A stretch of 64,000 nt of DNA from Thunnus maccoyii (lineage: Eukaryota; Chordata; Actinopteri; Scombriformes; Scombridae), in assembly GCF_910596095.1 (NCBI RefSeq), contig NC_056534.1, positions 36,441,588 through 36,505,587 of the forward strand, written 5' to 3'. Both the position numbers and the translations under genes were made by a program. Shown in pieces: positions 13,117-26,388 of the stretch (the first letter of the stretch is position 1; the number at the start of each line of letters is the position of its first letter). The notes under the pieces were generated by a model that was given only the letters and a program-made list of their open reading frames with translations, was not told where the DNA came from and ran no database searches.

Positions 13117-13422
13117 TAGAGCTGCAACGATTAGTCCATTAAGTGGACTGACAGAAAATAAATCACCAACTACTTCAATTGTTTTGAGTCATTTTTTAAA
13201 GAAAAATATCAAAATACTCTGGTTCTTAAATGTGAATATTTTCTAGTTTCTTTAGTTCTTTATGACAGTAAACTCAATATCTTTGGGTTGTGATACTGTA
13301 GGTCGTATCTTGGGCTTTGAGAAACATCTTTCACCATTTCTGACATTTTATAAACCTTATCAATTAATCAAGAAAATAATACACAGATTAATCGATAATG
13401 AAAATCATTGGTTGAAGCCCTA
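13117..13422 (-). mobile_element. Non-autonomous hAT-type element, intact copy with 8-bp target duplication
   Basis: A 306-bp element. It begins TAGAGCTGCAACGATTAG and ends GGTTGAAGCCCTA, imperfect terminal inverted repeats of type TAGRGCTKCAAC. It is flanked on both sides by ATTGTGTC (13109-13116 and 13423-13430), a perfect 8-bp target site duplication as expected for hAT superfamily insertion. No coding capacity. A second copy near 38680-38973 carries the same interior in the opposite orientation, including the motif around CCCAAAGATATTCAGTTTA. Confidence 0.85.
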
Positions 13423-15559
13423 ATTGTGTCATCACATATTAGAAATTAGAAGGGGCTCCTCTCTTGTCTGTGACTATTTAAACAAGGGAGCAGAAGTTTG
13501 TTCACATCATCTGAATGTGTATAATGAGTATTCACACAGTATTCACATTTGGAAATGAGTACGGCATGCTTAGCGCTCTGTTGTCAGAAGCATTATAATA
13601 GGCTTAGAGATCTCCATCGACCCTGCACGATCTCCATCCGCACAGAGGAGGAATTCTGCACAAACATGACCAGAGTTAACAGCGTCATTTAATGTTTGTT
13701 TGAAGCTTACAAATATTAGACATGCAGTTGCCGTACCAAGCAGTATCATAATTATGCTAAAAAATAAACAGCTCCTTTGTATTGGAAACCTTTTATTGAG
13801 GAGCCTGAAAGGATTTAAGCTGCAGGAAGCAAGTTTTCTATACAGATCATAAGTATGTACAGTTGCATTGTTTTATTTACACTGGAATAAATATTTTAGC
13901 ATTTTTATGCTAAAGATACAAGCTGCTGTTTCTTATCAACAGTGACTCAACTGAGAAATATGTTTTCAACTCTATGACACACGAAATTCTTTACAAGTCA
14001 GGGTACGGTGCAGCCATCATTTTTCATGTCTGGAGATGTTAAATACTACTTTCCCTGCTTGACTGATACATTTCTGCTGCAGTTTTCCTTCTATGCCTTG
14101 TTATCATTATTGCTAATAAAGCAAAAACTTACGGTTAGTTTGTACTCCTTGCTTTCAATGATGAAGTTAGATTTTATTAGACAATTTAGGGAAACGTAAT
14201 GACAAAATTCCCACAATGTGATGAGTGGCCAGAAAACAAAAATAACTCTAATAACTCTTATTATGTCCCAAGCCAAAAAGGTTATATTTGCAGGATAGTT
14301 TAGCGATAGCTGTAATTATTGACACAGTCATTATGATACATTATGAATCTGTTTTTAAACCATTGTTGGTAAAAGCTTTTTGTTCTTTGGGTTTTTTCCT
14401 TTTTTCTTAAAATCGTTCTATTTCCATAGTAAATGAGTACAAAATATTTGTGTGGTGGCAGTTTAACTCTATTGAATGATGTATCTGGATCAGTTGACTC
14501 ACATACAAGAACACACTCCACGTTTTATCTGCCGTCTGTTAGCTTTTTTAGCTAGTCTCAAGTGACTCAGCAATAATAGTTGAATGTCTTATCTGTTAGC
14601 GTCGGCCCTTTGCACAAGTTTTGACTCTGAAGTGCTGATATGAAATTGTATTCTTTGAGCAGGAAGCAATACTACAGTAAATACACCGTTTAAGTTTTCT
14701 CCTTGAAATGTCAAGAGGGCTTTGTTTTGACTGTTGGTCGCTATTTGTCCTCAACTATTATTTTACCAAATCTTATGAATAGATTCTGAAATAGAGGCTG
14801 AAATCACTATAATCACGCGGTTGTTTAAAATAACACACTGTCGCCGGAGATTTGTGCTCTTAACAGCCAAGTTCCACTCGACGAAGAGCTTTGTGGCTTT
14901 GTATTAAAGAAAACAAATGCAAGCATTCGTGTGGCCTCTCTACGGTCTTGTCCACACTCAAATTGTCTGCCAGAACTCCTCAGAAGCTGATAAATGAATA
15001 CTCTTAGTGTCTTGTCACCAGGATAGAAAGCCCAGAGCTTTACAACAATAGAGAAAGAGGAATGTCTATATCTGAGCGACCTATATGTTATCATGTTGAT
15101 GATAATTCTGAACACGTACTTGTATGCTTCAATACAAATCATTATAGATGCTGGACATAGCCGACCATTTTCCATCTCGCACCTAGTCTAACAAACCATG
15201 TTCAAGTTCAGTTTGTTCGCTGCCTCTCAGATAAAAGAAGTTAATCACTGATACAGAATGAATTAAATCCACTTGTATTTGTTTTTTTTCTCTGAGAACG
15301 AAGCAGTAGATTTCTATTTATTTGAGAGGTCGAGTGTTGTTGTTTCTGGTTGTTTTTTTTCCATGACTCAATCCACATGTGGCCACATACACGCAATGTT
15401 TACTCTGCCAAACTGAGCACTTCCATGTTAACACGATTTATTTGGTGAAATGTGGGTTGAAGATGTTTTTATATGCAATTTTTCTACATTTTATTAAAAA
15501 AAAAAAAATCTGTGTATATATTTGTAGATATACGCAGACAGAACTGTGTGTGTGTGTGT

Positions 15560-15606
<47 letters not shown>

Positions 15607-15977
15607 AAAAAATAAGCATATTATCTTTGACATTCAACCTATCGGGTGCAGTGATTTGGAAATAAGATCTGATGGTTTCCAACTGACTCTCTTGCAATGT
15701 TTTCTGCCTGAGTTGTCTTCTGTACGTGATGGTTTGTTGTTTCATTTTTCAATAAGACAAATAAAAAGATATTATTTATGACTATGGCGTTCACTCAACA
15801 ACTTGTAGATGCTTTACTATAAATTTATATTTTTAAAAAAAAATATACATAGGAAAATCTTATCAGCAATGCAATAACATCCTATTTCAAATATATTTAA
15901 GGAAATTAATGAAAGGGACATTCATCAAATCATAAACAAGCAGTGAGTTTTGGTGTGACCACACAAACGTAACTGTA
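13423..15977. other. Intergenic, no gene seen
   Basis: AT-rich spacer containing the TG/AG microsatellite at 15545-15604. No exon or RNA gene recognised. Confidence 0.6.
15545..15604. repeat. Compound microsatellite (TG)n(AG)21
   Basis: A TG tract (15545-15561) runs into an AG tract (15563-15604). The open frames reported across it on both strands are artefacts of the repeat. Confidence 0.97.
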
Positions 15978-16024
15978 TGGAATTAATCAATCAAAAAGGA
16001 AAATAATCGTTATTTGCAGCCTTA
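15978..16024 (-). mobile_element. Terminal fragment of the hAT-type element
   Basis: Read on the minus strand it begins TAAGGCTGCAAATAACGATT and continues into TTGATTGATTAATTC. This corresponds to the outer end of the family seen at 38680 and 63806. The other end is missing. Confidence 0.6.
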
Positions 16025-19000
16025 ACTTCTTTACTTTCCACCACTAGTTAAAGTCTCAAATATTTCATTTTTACTGACCTTCGTTTAAAAGTTGGAGCAC
16101 AGAGGGTCTTGAGGGGCCATGCAGGAGCCAGGATGTAGAGGATGGAACCCGTCACATCTAGAAGACACAGGATCACTATCATCTTGGGGGGGGGGGGGGG
16201 GGGGTCCTGCAGGTACACGCACTCACACACATAACAATGGGTCTGTTAGCATGCCTGATCTTGCTTCGTTCAGGTGAAGATTGCTGTTGAGATTCGTCAG
16301 CAGAAAGTAAAAGCTTGTTTTCTGGGCATAGTCGGCCCAAAATCGATTTAGTCCTGGCCCCTGGGGACCCGTAATGACAACAACAACACAACAAACTGTA
16401 ACCTTTTCTTCTCTGTTGATTCACAGAGTGCACTGATTTTTTAGGAAAGTTAATCTGGGAACTTTCTTTTCGATGTCAAGAACTTCTGCTTGTCAGTGAT
16501 TGTTAGTTTACTTTGTGTGTGTCTGCAGGTTTCTGTGATTCGTGGTTTCTATTTTCCTTTGAGTGCCTGCTGCACTCCCACCTCCAGCCAGTGAGGAGAA
16601 ACTGCAGAGAAAGATAGCAGGTGGATTTTCTCTATTGATCCTTACTTGGGAGCGGCTGGCCCACCTCATTGAGTTTGTCAACAACCTTTTTTGCTGATAT
16701 GTAATGAATATCTTCCTAATCTCTCCACCATCCTTGAAGACTTACAAGAGGGCTGATGCTTATGTAATGACTTCACTCATATGTTGCTTTGAGCTGCTTT
16801 AGTTGTGTCCCTCGGGAGGAATGTGCTAACAGGAAGTGGCTTTTTAAATACTGTACATAATTGCAAAACGGATGCATATGCATATGTTTGTTACGTTTGC
16901 AGCGTTCTCCTCCTTTCATTAAACCCAAGAGATACTTGAGAATTGCCTCACAAGTTGCATCATATTCTTACTTTTTCTCCTGCTGTGAGTACCAGGGATT
17001 AAGTAAATGGCAAAGGCTATAAGAAGATATTGCAGGCAGGGATGATGGAGGTGATGAGGTTGGGGACGAGGTCTTAATGGGGGACACAGGCAGCGTTCTT
17101 TGAGCCTCACCTCTCAGAATATCCTGCTGTTTCTCCTCATCCTGCTCTTCTATTTACATTGTTGAAGTCTGTATGTGCAAACAGCTAAGAAAAAAGAACC
17201 CATGAGTCATTCTATTATATTTCCAGTTGATTCCCATCAACTGATTAAGCTGAACAAAGCATACAATGAAGCTAGCTCTCCGTGCTTATAATGTGCAACC
17301 ACTGAGGTACATTATTCCAACTTAACCTAATAGTCTTTGGTTGGTGTATATTTTCAACTGCCAAACAAAAGGTAAAAAATGACTTTATGGAGCTTTATAG
17401 CAAGTTTCAGCTCATTGTTTAGCTGTTGTTTAGCTACTTTACTGTTTAGGTTCACTCTCACCGCTCTCATGGTTTCATTTTTGGCCGCAGAAGTCAACTG
17501 TTTTCAGAGAAAAAGCTCTAAAAATGCACTGTACACTACCTTCTCAGCACCAAACGGCAAACAGCCACAGTTAGCGACTAGCTGGTGAACATAATGGAGC
17601 ATTTAGGTGCTAAAGAGCCAGATATTTCCCAGATCACGCTTGTAGGTAAACATCTTAAACTCAGATTTAAGTGAGTACAGAGAAACTTTCCTCCTTGAGC
17701 AGATGAATGTGAAAACAACCTTCTAATGTCAAACTCTGCACATATATCATTCTGCACAGTGAAGCTCAAACATCAAAGTCAAGTAACATGAAGTTAAAGA
17801 CATTTTTGAGTGGAGTGCATGGCTGTTAGTGAAGGCTGGTGTGGTGATGGTGTCAGGGAGATCAAGTGATGAGATAATTGGATTTGCACAAATGACTTGA
17901 ACACAACAACTCATTGAGCGTCACTTTAGGTTCACAAGCTAATAAGCTAAAAAGCGGATTTACTGAAAGTGGGTGCCAAAATATTTTTTCATCAGATTCT
18001 TGTGTGTTACTTGTTTGAAAAATGTGTAACATTCCCCATAAGCTAAATAGCTTTTCAATCAGCACTGAAATTTTTATGGTACATCTCTGAAGGAAGTTAA
18101 TGATCCAACTATCCTCCCACCCAAAAACATCCGGTCCTTATACTGCACCTTCTGCTGCTAGACTGGAGATACTTTTTCATCACATGGCACTTACTGTTAA
18201 CACTTTCTGATACTTTCTGTATAGGGTGTTAAGTCTTGCAAAGGTGCATCGGTAAAACATACAGAGGACATGCACAGTGTTATGCCTATACACAAGTTAT
18301 CTCTCGAGTGCTCCCACAGATGTGCGCTGCTATCTAATCTGGCAGAGCTTGGACGTCAGACATTGAGTGCAAAACACTCTTCAAGTGGACCCAACACTCA
18401 TGGGTCACTAGATATGCCCATAATTATTACTTCAGCAGCACCTCATGCTATTATGCAACTTTCTGAGAGATGTATGGGTCAGGAGAACAAATACTTCTAT
18501 TTTCCCAGTTGTTTGTGTATGGCTGTGTGTGTTTTTAAACCCAGAACAGCTCACTCTAAACCTAAATTGCATGTGATAGTGTAGTTCTTCATAATACAGG
18601 TACAGGTAATACAACCAGAATCAGAATTTCTTTCTCATTAGTAACACTGGTGGCCATTAAGTGAGCTGCAATCAACATCCTGTTACTCGCGCTTGCACTC
18701 GCGCGTGCTCTTGGCACGAGACTATTGCAGGTGATGTCTTTTTCCTTGCTTACACTTCTCATAATAACATAAAAGATCTCAAATGTTGTGTTTTGCACCA
18801 TGTTTCAACAAAGCACCTCTCACCTACGCAATGCTTATTACCACCTTTGGACAACTAACAGAAAAAACAAAAGGGGTAAGCTATGTTCTGCTACTACGCT
18901 AGGGCTTGTTTTCTGCTCCTTTGTTGAGGAAATAATGTTTTAGCTGTGTGTGCTCAGGAGGGGGCAACATGTCATCGACGGAGGCAGTTAGCCGTATCAT

Positions 19001-21969
19001 TAGCTAGAGAGCTAATATCTGCAGGGTATTTCTAGTCGGATAGCACCGTTTTTGTCGCGGTAGATGCCGGTCATTTATTTATGTTAGAGGGTAAGAAGCA
19101 AGGCACTCGGGAGGGCACAAAAATGATTTTCCAAGTCAACCTGTTCACTCATTGGCAATAAAAAATGATTAATACATTGTAAATTGTAATAAATTCTTAC
19201 ATATATAACCTTTAACTGCTGCAGAAGAGGATCAGCCGTTTGAAATGTCAGCAGACTCACACCTCCTTGGGAAGTTCCAGATTGGTTATTACACACAAAT
19301 CTGCCAGAGTTTGCAGCAAAGGTAATGACATGTCTTTTGTTTTTCTGAAAGTGCACACCGAGGTAACTAAACAACAAATACAGGGAAAGTTTGAACCCTG
19401 AAAATACTGTCAGAGAGACTGTTGCCATTCTGCCACAACATCATCAAGAACAGACACACTGTGTGTGTGTTGCACCCCAGACATTTATCTGTTTAGTATT
19501 ATGCCCAGAATTATTATTGTATTAGTCTTATTATCTTGTTTCCAGCGTAAAAGATTCAAGCTCATATCTAAACTTCACATTGATCCTAGATGAAACTTTC
19601 TATTCATTAAAAGAGAAAGTAAGATCATCTCAACGGATTATGTTCCAATAAGTTGCAAAGAAGCTTTCATCCATCAAGATTAGGATCTCGCCTTCCAGAT
19701 GCTGATGTTGATCCAGTGTGTATTAAAACCGTCACCAATGTACAAACTGGTAAAATATGTGCAAAAGAAATAATTGAATAGGCTCTGTGAAGATTTTTGT
19801 TTTGTTTTTCCCCATGTCCTTTTCGGGAGCTTTCAGTAAAGTTGACTTTATGATTTATTGGAAGACAAAATGCTGTCAGAGTAGATGTTTCAGTACATTT
19901 AGGTTACTGACTATCTCTAATTTCTTTAATTTAGTAATGAGGAAATGCATGCAACACTACTAATGCATATTTTCTACATGATATTGTAAAAAAAATCTTT
20001 CAGAAGTAAATTGCAGACCCAACATTGGATTTTATAGAAACCAATAATACAGATCCTACAGTTCAGTCTGGGTTTTGGGAGATCTGAGTTCATAAGGACC
20101 ATAAATCCTTCTATGAAATATTTAAATTGTCAGCACAGCAGGTTAAAATATATAACTGCAAATCTAATCTTTCCCCCCTGTAGAGATACTAGATAAATTA
20201 TTTTGATTGCCATTAAACTCCACAGTGGATTCTCCATAATGTGAGAAAAACACTGACAGTTTTCAAGATTTAGGAGGTTTTTATTGATGCCTTGACTCCG
20301 CTTTAATGTGATATAGCCTCTGGTGATCTTATCTGGACTCACTTCAATCTATTTCTTTAATAGTGATATTACTTTTTTAGCTGACACAGGAAGATATGAG
20401 AAAATGAGATGAGGAGGGGTTAGGTATATATATGCTTTTACCATTCAATAGAAGATTTAGAGTTTCACAGGTTAGACTTAACAGGTGTTCACTAGGAAAT
20501 AAATGATTAGTGTTAAACAGCTTGTCTCTAATATGATGTAATACTTGAATATACAAGTGCATTATTTTGTGTGTGAGTATGTGTGTTTTTCTGGGTGACA
20601 TGACACATTTTAGAGGAATTATACATTTAAGTTTCATTTAATCTAATTGCAGCCATTATTAGATGACATTAAAATGATCCCTGCCACCCCTGCTTGCTTT
20701 GAAATACAAGATCTGAACTAAATATGAAGCTATACAGTAACAATCTCTTTAAATAAACCATAAATTGAGCTCCCCTCAGGACTTTTGTTTAATTTATCCC
20801 ATATTTTGGTTAATGACCAAATACCTGCAGAACTGATGACATCAGGCTCAGCTGTACTTTGCCTTTAGTGTTAAATAGCAAATGTTAGCATTCTAACATC
20901 CTAAATTAAGACTGTGCACGCTGCAATGCCACATTGTAATAGCATTGAGCTCAAAGCACCACTGTGCCACAGCTGCAGAGTTCAGTAATAGATTGTATAC
21001 ACTCAAAACAGACTCCAGTCATTTCCTGGGTAGAATGCTCTAAGTTCATCTGAGCTCCAGCAAAACTTATTTTTCTATAGAATTGTTTAGTGTCTGTGTT
21101 ATAAGTAACACGCCGTGTTACATAAGACAAAACTTATGCAATTTTGCTGCTTAACGCTGTGTTGCTGCAATTTTGCATTATATATGGTAACTTTGTCACT
21201 TGCAAAACACAACCTTTTGTAGGAGGAATGAGGAGGAGGAACTGCACTTCAAATCGTGTGGAAAGATCAATTAAATCAGAGTCATGACACTGCTGGGCTC
21301 TTGCAAAAGAAAGACTACATCAGACTGGTACACTGCTCCACATAGAGTCAATATAAAACTAACTGTGTAAGATTTTTAATTACCTCATAACTGTGGCTCT
21401 CTCACTCCAAACCGCTTCTCTCTCTGCTCCTCAGATGTCCAGCGGTGATGAAGTCTTTACTAAGGTTACCGCAACTTTGAAACATCTCATAGCACCATGT
21501 TGTTCAAAACATAGCCCACTCACAGCCCGAGAAACTGCAGATTCTCTACTTGTTTGTATGAATAAAGAACCCAAGTGTACAGTATAAAGACACATTGTTG
21601 TTTATTGATGAAATCAAATAACAAACCTGGAAGATTTGATTTATGCTTCTCAGACTGTATGAGGCATCTATGGGATGAGTCCTGGGCTGCAGCCAAGATC
21701 TCAGGACATTTTTTGCTTAAAACACCATTTCTTCATATATATATATATATAGAGAGAGAGATAATCAAAATACTGTTTAAAAATATGGTTTGTTTTTTTG
21801 CTTAACTACATTAAATTCACAGGTTTGACCATTACACTATAGCTTTATGTGTAAACAAAATATCAACCACAGTACAATTATGTCCAGTTTGACAGTTTCA
21901 TATAAATTTTAAATATTTCTATTACAGCATACATATTGTTTCATTAAGATGTCAAAGTTCACAATACTA
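16025..21969. other. Intergenic, no gene seen
   Basis: No convincing exon on either strand. A stretch around 17380-17660 (listed separately) resembles a dispersed fish repeat. A G run lies near 16187-16204. The rest is AT-rich unique-looking DNA. Confidence 0.55.
17380..17660. repeat. Possible dispersed teleost repeat
   Basis: The segment containing GGTGAACATAATGGAGCATT and CTAAAGAGCCAGATATTTCC looks to me like a repeat common in percomorph genomes. This rests on recollection, and no second copy is seen in the window. No terminal repeats or target duplication found. Confidence 0.35.
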
Positions 21970-22160
21970 GGGCCCACTGGTGGCCTAATAGCCAAGGTGC
22001 ATACCACATAACTGCAACATCCACAGTTCGACTCCCAGCCAGGGGACCCGCGTTGCCTGTCGTGCCCCTCTCCCTCTCCCTCTCCTCATCCTTCCTGCCT
22101 TTACACTGTCTGTCATTCAAAGGAAAAAAGCCCCAAAAAATAATCTTCACAAAAGACAAA
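21970..22160 (+). mobile_element. tRNA-derived SINE with 10-bp target site duplication
   Basis: A short element with RNA polymerase III internal promoter boxes: an A-box-like TGGCCTAATAGCC (about 21981-21993) and a B box AGTTCGACTCC (22025-22035). It is followed by a CT-rich body and an A-rich tail (AAAAAAGCCCCAAAAAATAA). It is bounded by CACAATACTA at 21960-21969 and again at 22161-22170, a perfect 10-bp target duplication typical of LINE-mediated insertion. Not a functional tRNA: no cloverleaf 3' half. Confidence 0.85.
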
Positions 22161-24978
22161 CACAATACTACAGATAGAAAGGCCCACAACATTTTGTTTC
22201 ATCAGCAATTAAGCAAAGTTTCACTTTTTTTTTTTTTTTTTTGCTTGATAACAGACAAGAACAACAGTCACAGAGTTTCTCATCCTCGGTGTCGGGACCC
22301 CACATGGTGTCGTTTGATAAGTAGGGTAATGTGTTTCTAAGACTAACAATAAGTTTGATATATTAAAAGATGAAAGATCAGTGTACCAATTAGAGCTTCC
22401 TCTGTTCTCCTAAAAATACAATACAAAATGAGGCCATTCTGAATTTGACAGTTGATGGCATCAAGACCATTTTGGGATCTTGAAAACTAGGACGGGGGCC
22501 AGAAAAGGTTGAGAAACCCTGAGTTTCATAATCAGTGAGTAAGACCATTTATATTTATATTAATAACCCTTAACAAACATAATTTCACCATCATAAATGT
22601 GTATAATAAAATAGACCTTAATATCAATAGGACAACGTTAACATCTCAAAATTAGTAGTCTTTTATAGATTTGATATCAGCCCTTCGTTTATATTCTTCA
22701 CTTTGCATTTCAGACTGAATCAACATTGTCTCAGTAAAAGCTGCAACTTTTACTGCTTGACAAATAACCATTTTACTTATTGAAGAGGTTACTCAGAGGG
22801 AAATACAACAACTTTGGGATGTTTGGGAATGTAAAATTCTCAAAAAAGTACTTTTGTTAGGAGTTGGCTTGTTTGTTTGTTTTTTTAATGTGGGCTCTTA
22901 ACAGCTGCTCTTAATTGTTTTCTCAATTGAGAGCAGCTGTTGTCTCAATTATTTTGTTAGTGTGAAATGCAGAGTCACTTTACACAATTAAAGACTGTTA
23001 TTTTGTCGAAATACTGCAGGAAATGAATGCAAATCCAAGCTTTCACAAATACACAGCAGGCATTTTGGCTTGTCATTGTCATGGCTGTATGGTGGTGTTC
23101 TCCCCGGAATAACATAATCACTCGTCCCTAACGCTACTCTAAATTTCAAACAAACGAGCAAACAGACAGACAAAGAGAGGTAATGAGGTAATTACTGCCA
23201 AAATGATGACACAAACTCTAGCCTGACAAAATTGTTTATGCACCTTTTCTCTTGTTGAACATACATTATATTGTTGAATTAATGTTAAACAAAAAAAAGA
23301 TATAGAGAGAAACAAAAGACATCACATCCATCTTCGTACAAGTCTGTTGGCTGGTTGAGGTAAAAGCCTTTAGATTATCAAACTGATCTATATTTCTGTT
23401 TATTTTTACACCATTTAAAGAACAACAGAAAACTAGAACATGAATGTGGTCAACAGCTAACTTAATCGCCCCTGACTGGAAGTTTCCTCCTCCATGTTAA
23501 AGCACAGTCACTTATGTTGAGCTAGCTAATGGCTAGATGCCCCCCCCTGTCTGTAGAGCACCAAAAAATACTTAAATGCTGTGTCTGATAAAAGACTTCC
23601 TTTCATTTTTGCCATTTTTGCATCCTTGTTTTTAGAAAGTCATGATCCAGGACAATCTCCAACCTTACAGTATGTTCTTCAGATGTTGGATTTTACATTT
23701 AAAAAGATCATAGGACACAATAATCGACAAGAATTATCAAGTTACATTACATCTGTGCAAGTCTTTACAAACGAACATGTTATGTAACTCATCTCATTCA
23801 TCTCTGTCCATTTTCAGTACAACAGCATGTACAGTGTGTCTGGTATGTTATGAAATCTAAGTTACATGGAAGGTGTGTAGTGTTATGTATCACCTCATGT
23901 ATTGTACTTTATGTCCTGCAGAGTCCCTTTGATTGAACATAAAGAGTGTGTTTAAGTGTGTATATTCATAATGTAATATTTACAGTGATGTTACACTTTC
24001 AATTGCCACCCTGAGCTGCAATTATTTTATGTTTTATGTTGTTGCCATTGAGCAGCTGTGATCTATTGGTATTTCGCTATGGTAACTATTTTGGAACAAT
24101 CCGGCCTAATGAGGATCCAGACTGGAGGAAAATGTTGCCTGATCTTTATGGGTAGCATCTCTATATCACTCATCATTTACAGCCATGAACCTCACCATTA
24201 GCTTTGAGATGTATTCAGTTTTATGTTCAAAGACATTAGAAAGATGTGAGTGGATGCAAAAACATACCAAGCTGTATGAATCCACTTCAAGAATGTCCAG
24301 AGACTGGAGCAGAATGGAGGAAAATAACAGAAACACTGTCAATTTGTGCCCAAGAAACACAGGTAGCAAAAAAATAACAGGTGTTTAAATTTCACTGAAA
24401 GAAAACAGTTGAAATTTTTCTGTGTATTCAATCCAAACAGACATTTAGTATTGAGGAACTATCTGCTCTGTATCAGTTTCTCATTGGTCTTAAACCCAGG
24501 CCAGTAGTGCAATCGTTTACCCATCTTGTTTTTTTAAAAAAAGGAAGATCTCAGGATTGTCATGACAGGTTTGACTTAAAAACTAAGGGGTTTTATTAAC
24601 TATATTTCTCTTGGCTATATATGGGCCTGATGCTGGAAGCTGTGCAAACTCATCTCAATTAAAATATGGTACATTCTAGTCCAACAGATAGGCCTGTTTG
24701 ACTATTTTTGGGATTTTGCAGGTGTAAACGACTGAACTGGACTGTGTTTGAGCTCATTAAGAACCTACAGCAGACTTGTCAGGTTTCCAAAAAACAAAGC
24801 TGTGTGAATCAGCGACATCGAGTCTAATTGAACATCTTGTTTGAATAAAATTATAGACTGGAGCTGACATTACTGTTCACAAACAGTATGTAAATGTGTT
24901 CTTGTGCCAATGTCCCATTCATAGTCGGTTACACAGCTCACAGTGATGAAGTTATTTTGACTCTGATTGGTTGACTGT
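22161..24978. other. Intergenic downstream flank of mchr1
   Basis: No exon recognised. Contains an 18-bp hairpin at 22900-22941. On the minus strand an AATAAA signal (TTTATT at 24592-24597) is a candidate polyadenylation site for mchr1, about 380 bp past its stop. Confidence 0.5.
22900..22941. repeat. Short perfect-type hairpin (18-bp stem, 6-nt loop)
   Basis: AACAGCTGCTCTTAATTG, loop TTTTCT, then CAATTGAGAGCAGCTGTT: one mismatch in 18 pairs. No U tract or gene nearby makes it a terminator. Role unknown. Confidence 0.8.
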
Positions 24979-26000
24979 TCACTGTGGGGTCACATTGGAT
25001 GGTATCATCTCCCGAGAGACTGGCTCCTGCTGAGCCCCGTCAGGCACCATTCTCACACTCACACTTCCGCCATCTGTGGTGCTCGGATTCACACGAAACT
25101 TTCTATTAACTGGGCGTACTGCTCTGAGAAAGAGCCTCTTGAAAGTCTCACTGAGGATAATGTAAAGGAATGGATTGATGCAGCTGTTAGCATAGCCCAT
25201 GCTAATGGCTATGTTGTAGGCATAGGAGAAAGCAAGGCTTGGCTTCTGCACCCCCAGATGGACCAGCTGGAGGATGTAGTAAGGGGCCCAGCAGATGAAG
25301 AAAGCCAGGCAGATGGCTACTGCCATTCGGGTCACCTTCCTGGTACGTACCCTCAAACTCCGTGGAGGCAATGGTGCCACGCTGGTGGACATGTGCTGGA
25401 GGATCTTGAAGAACACCAGGCAGATGATGGCTAAAGGTATAGCAAAGGCCAAGAAGAACTGATAAAGTGTAAACCAGTATGTGTCAGTCACTGGGTTGGG
25501 CAGCAGTAGCGCACAGGCCACCAGACCATCTGGGAGCGGCATCAGGCCTGCATACATCCACACGGGGATGATGGTGAGCAGGGACAGACCCCACACCAGG
25601 CCAATGACCAGCACAGCCACACAGGGTGTGCGGATGTAGTTGAAGCGGATGGGATGGACTGTAGCCAAGTAACGGTCGAGAGTCATTGCAGTGAGGATGT
25701 AAGTACTGACAATCTGGCTATTGGAGTCAAGCGCAGTGATGACCGTACACATAGCAGCTCCAAAGTGCCAGGTACCGTTGCCCAGCAACTGGTGGATTAG
25801 GAATGGCATCCCGAAGAGAAATAGGAGATCGACAATTGACAAATTTAAGACAAAGATGTCTGGAACAGTTTGTTTGGCACGACACTTGGTCTTCTTCATG
25901 ATGGTATAGATGACGATGCAGTTCCCCATGATACCCAGAAAGCAGATGATGCCATAGATGACAGGGAGGATGGCACTGCAATGAAGGGCCCCGTCTACAG
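24979..26000 (-). CDS. mchr1: mchr1 exon 2 (nearly the whole receptor)
   Basis: The acceptor on the minus strand is CTTCGTCGTGTCTCCAG, ending at 26001; the exon then reads (G)CT GTA GAC GGG. The frame stays open upstream to a Met at 26046, but those residues are intron, because they include the polypyrimidine acceptor. Ends at the stop at 24979. Confidence 0.92.
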
Positions 26001-26318
26001 CTGGAGACACGACGAAGAGAGAGAAGCAATTAAATACAGAGGACAAATATTAGGTCATATCCTACTATGTAATTACGTGCTGAATGTTGTATTGATTCAT
26101 GTTATATGACGTGACATCTCATATTGAAGCAGTGTTTATAATACGTACAGTCATTGTGTCACAGTGTATTAGCAGGAGTAATGTTCACCACCTGTCAGGG
26201 TAATAATTACGTAGCCAGATCTATTATCTATTACCTGACTCATTAATGTTCCCCTGCTTGCTTTTGAGCTGTTGGATACTTTTGTAAGGAGTTGGAATAA
26301 GTTATTATTGATTATTGC

Positions 26319-26388
<70 letters not shown>

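Noticed and set aside
21970-22060. A functional tRNA gene
   Set aside because: The A and B boxes are there, but no acceptor stem or 3' half folds. Target duplication and A-rich tail show it is a SINE.
24967-25434. 155-codon plus-strand frame
   Set aside because: Antisense shadow of mchr1 exon 2.
26001-26046. Met at 26046 as the start of the mchr1 receptor
   Set aside because: These bases contain the polypyrimidine tract and AG of a good acceptor, and a phase-matched exon 1 exists at 26827-26884.
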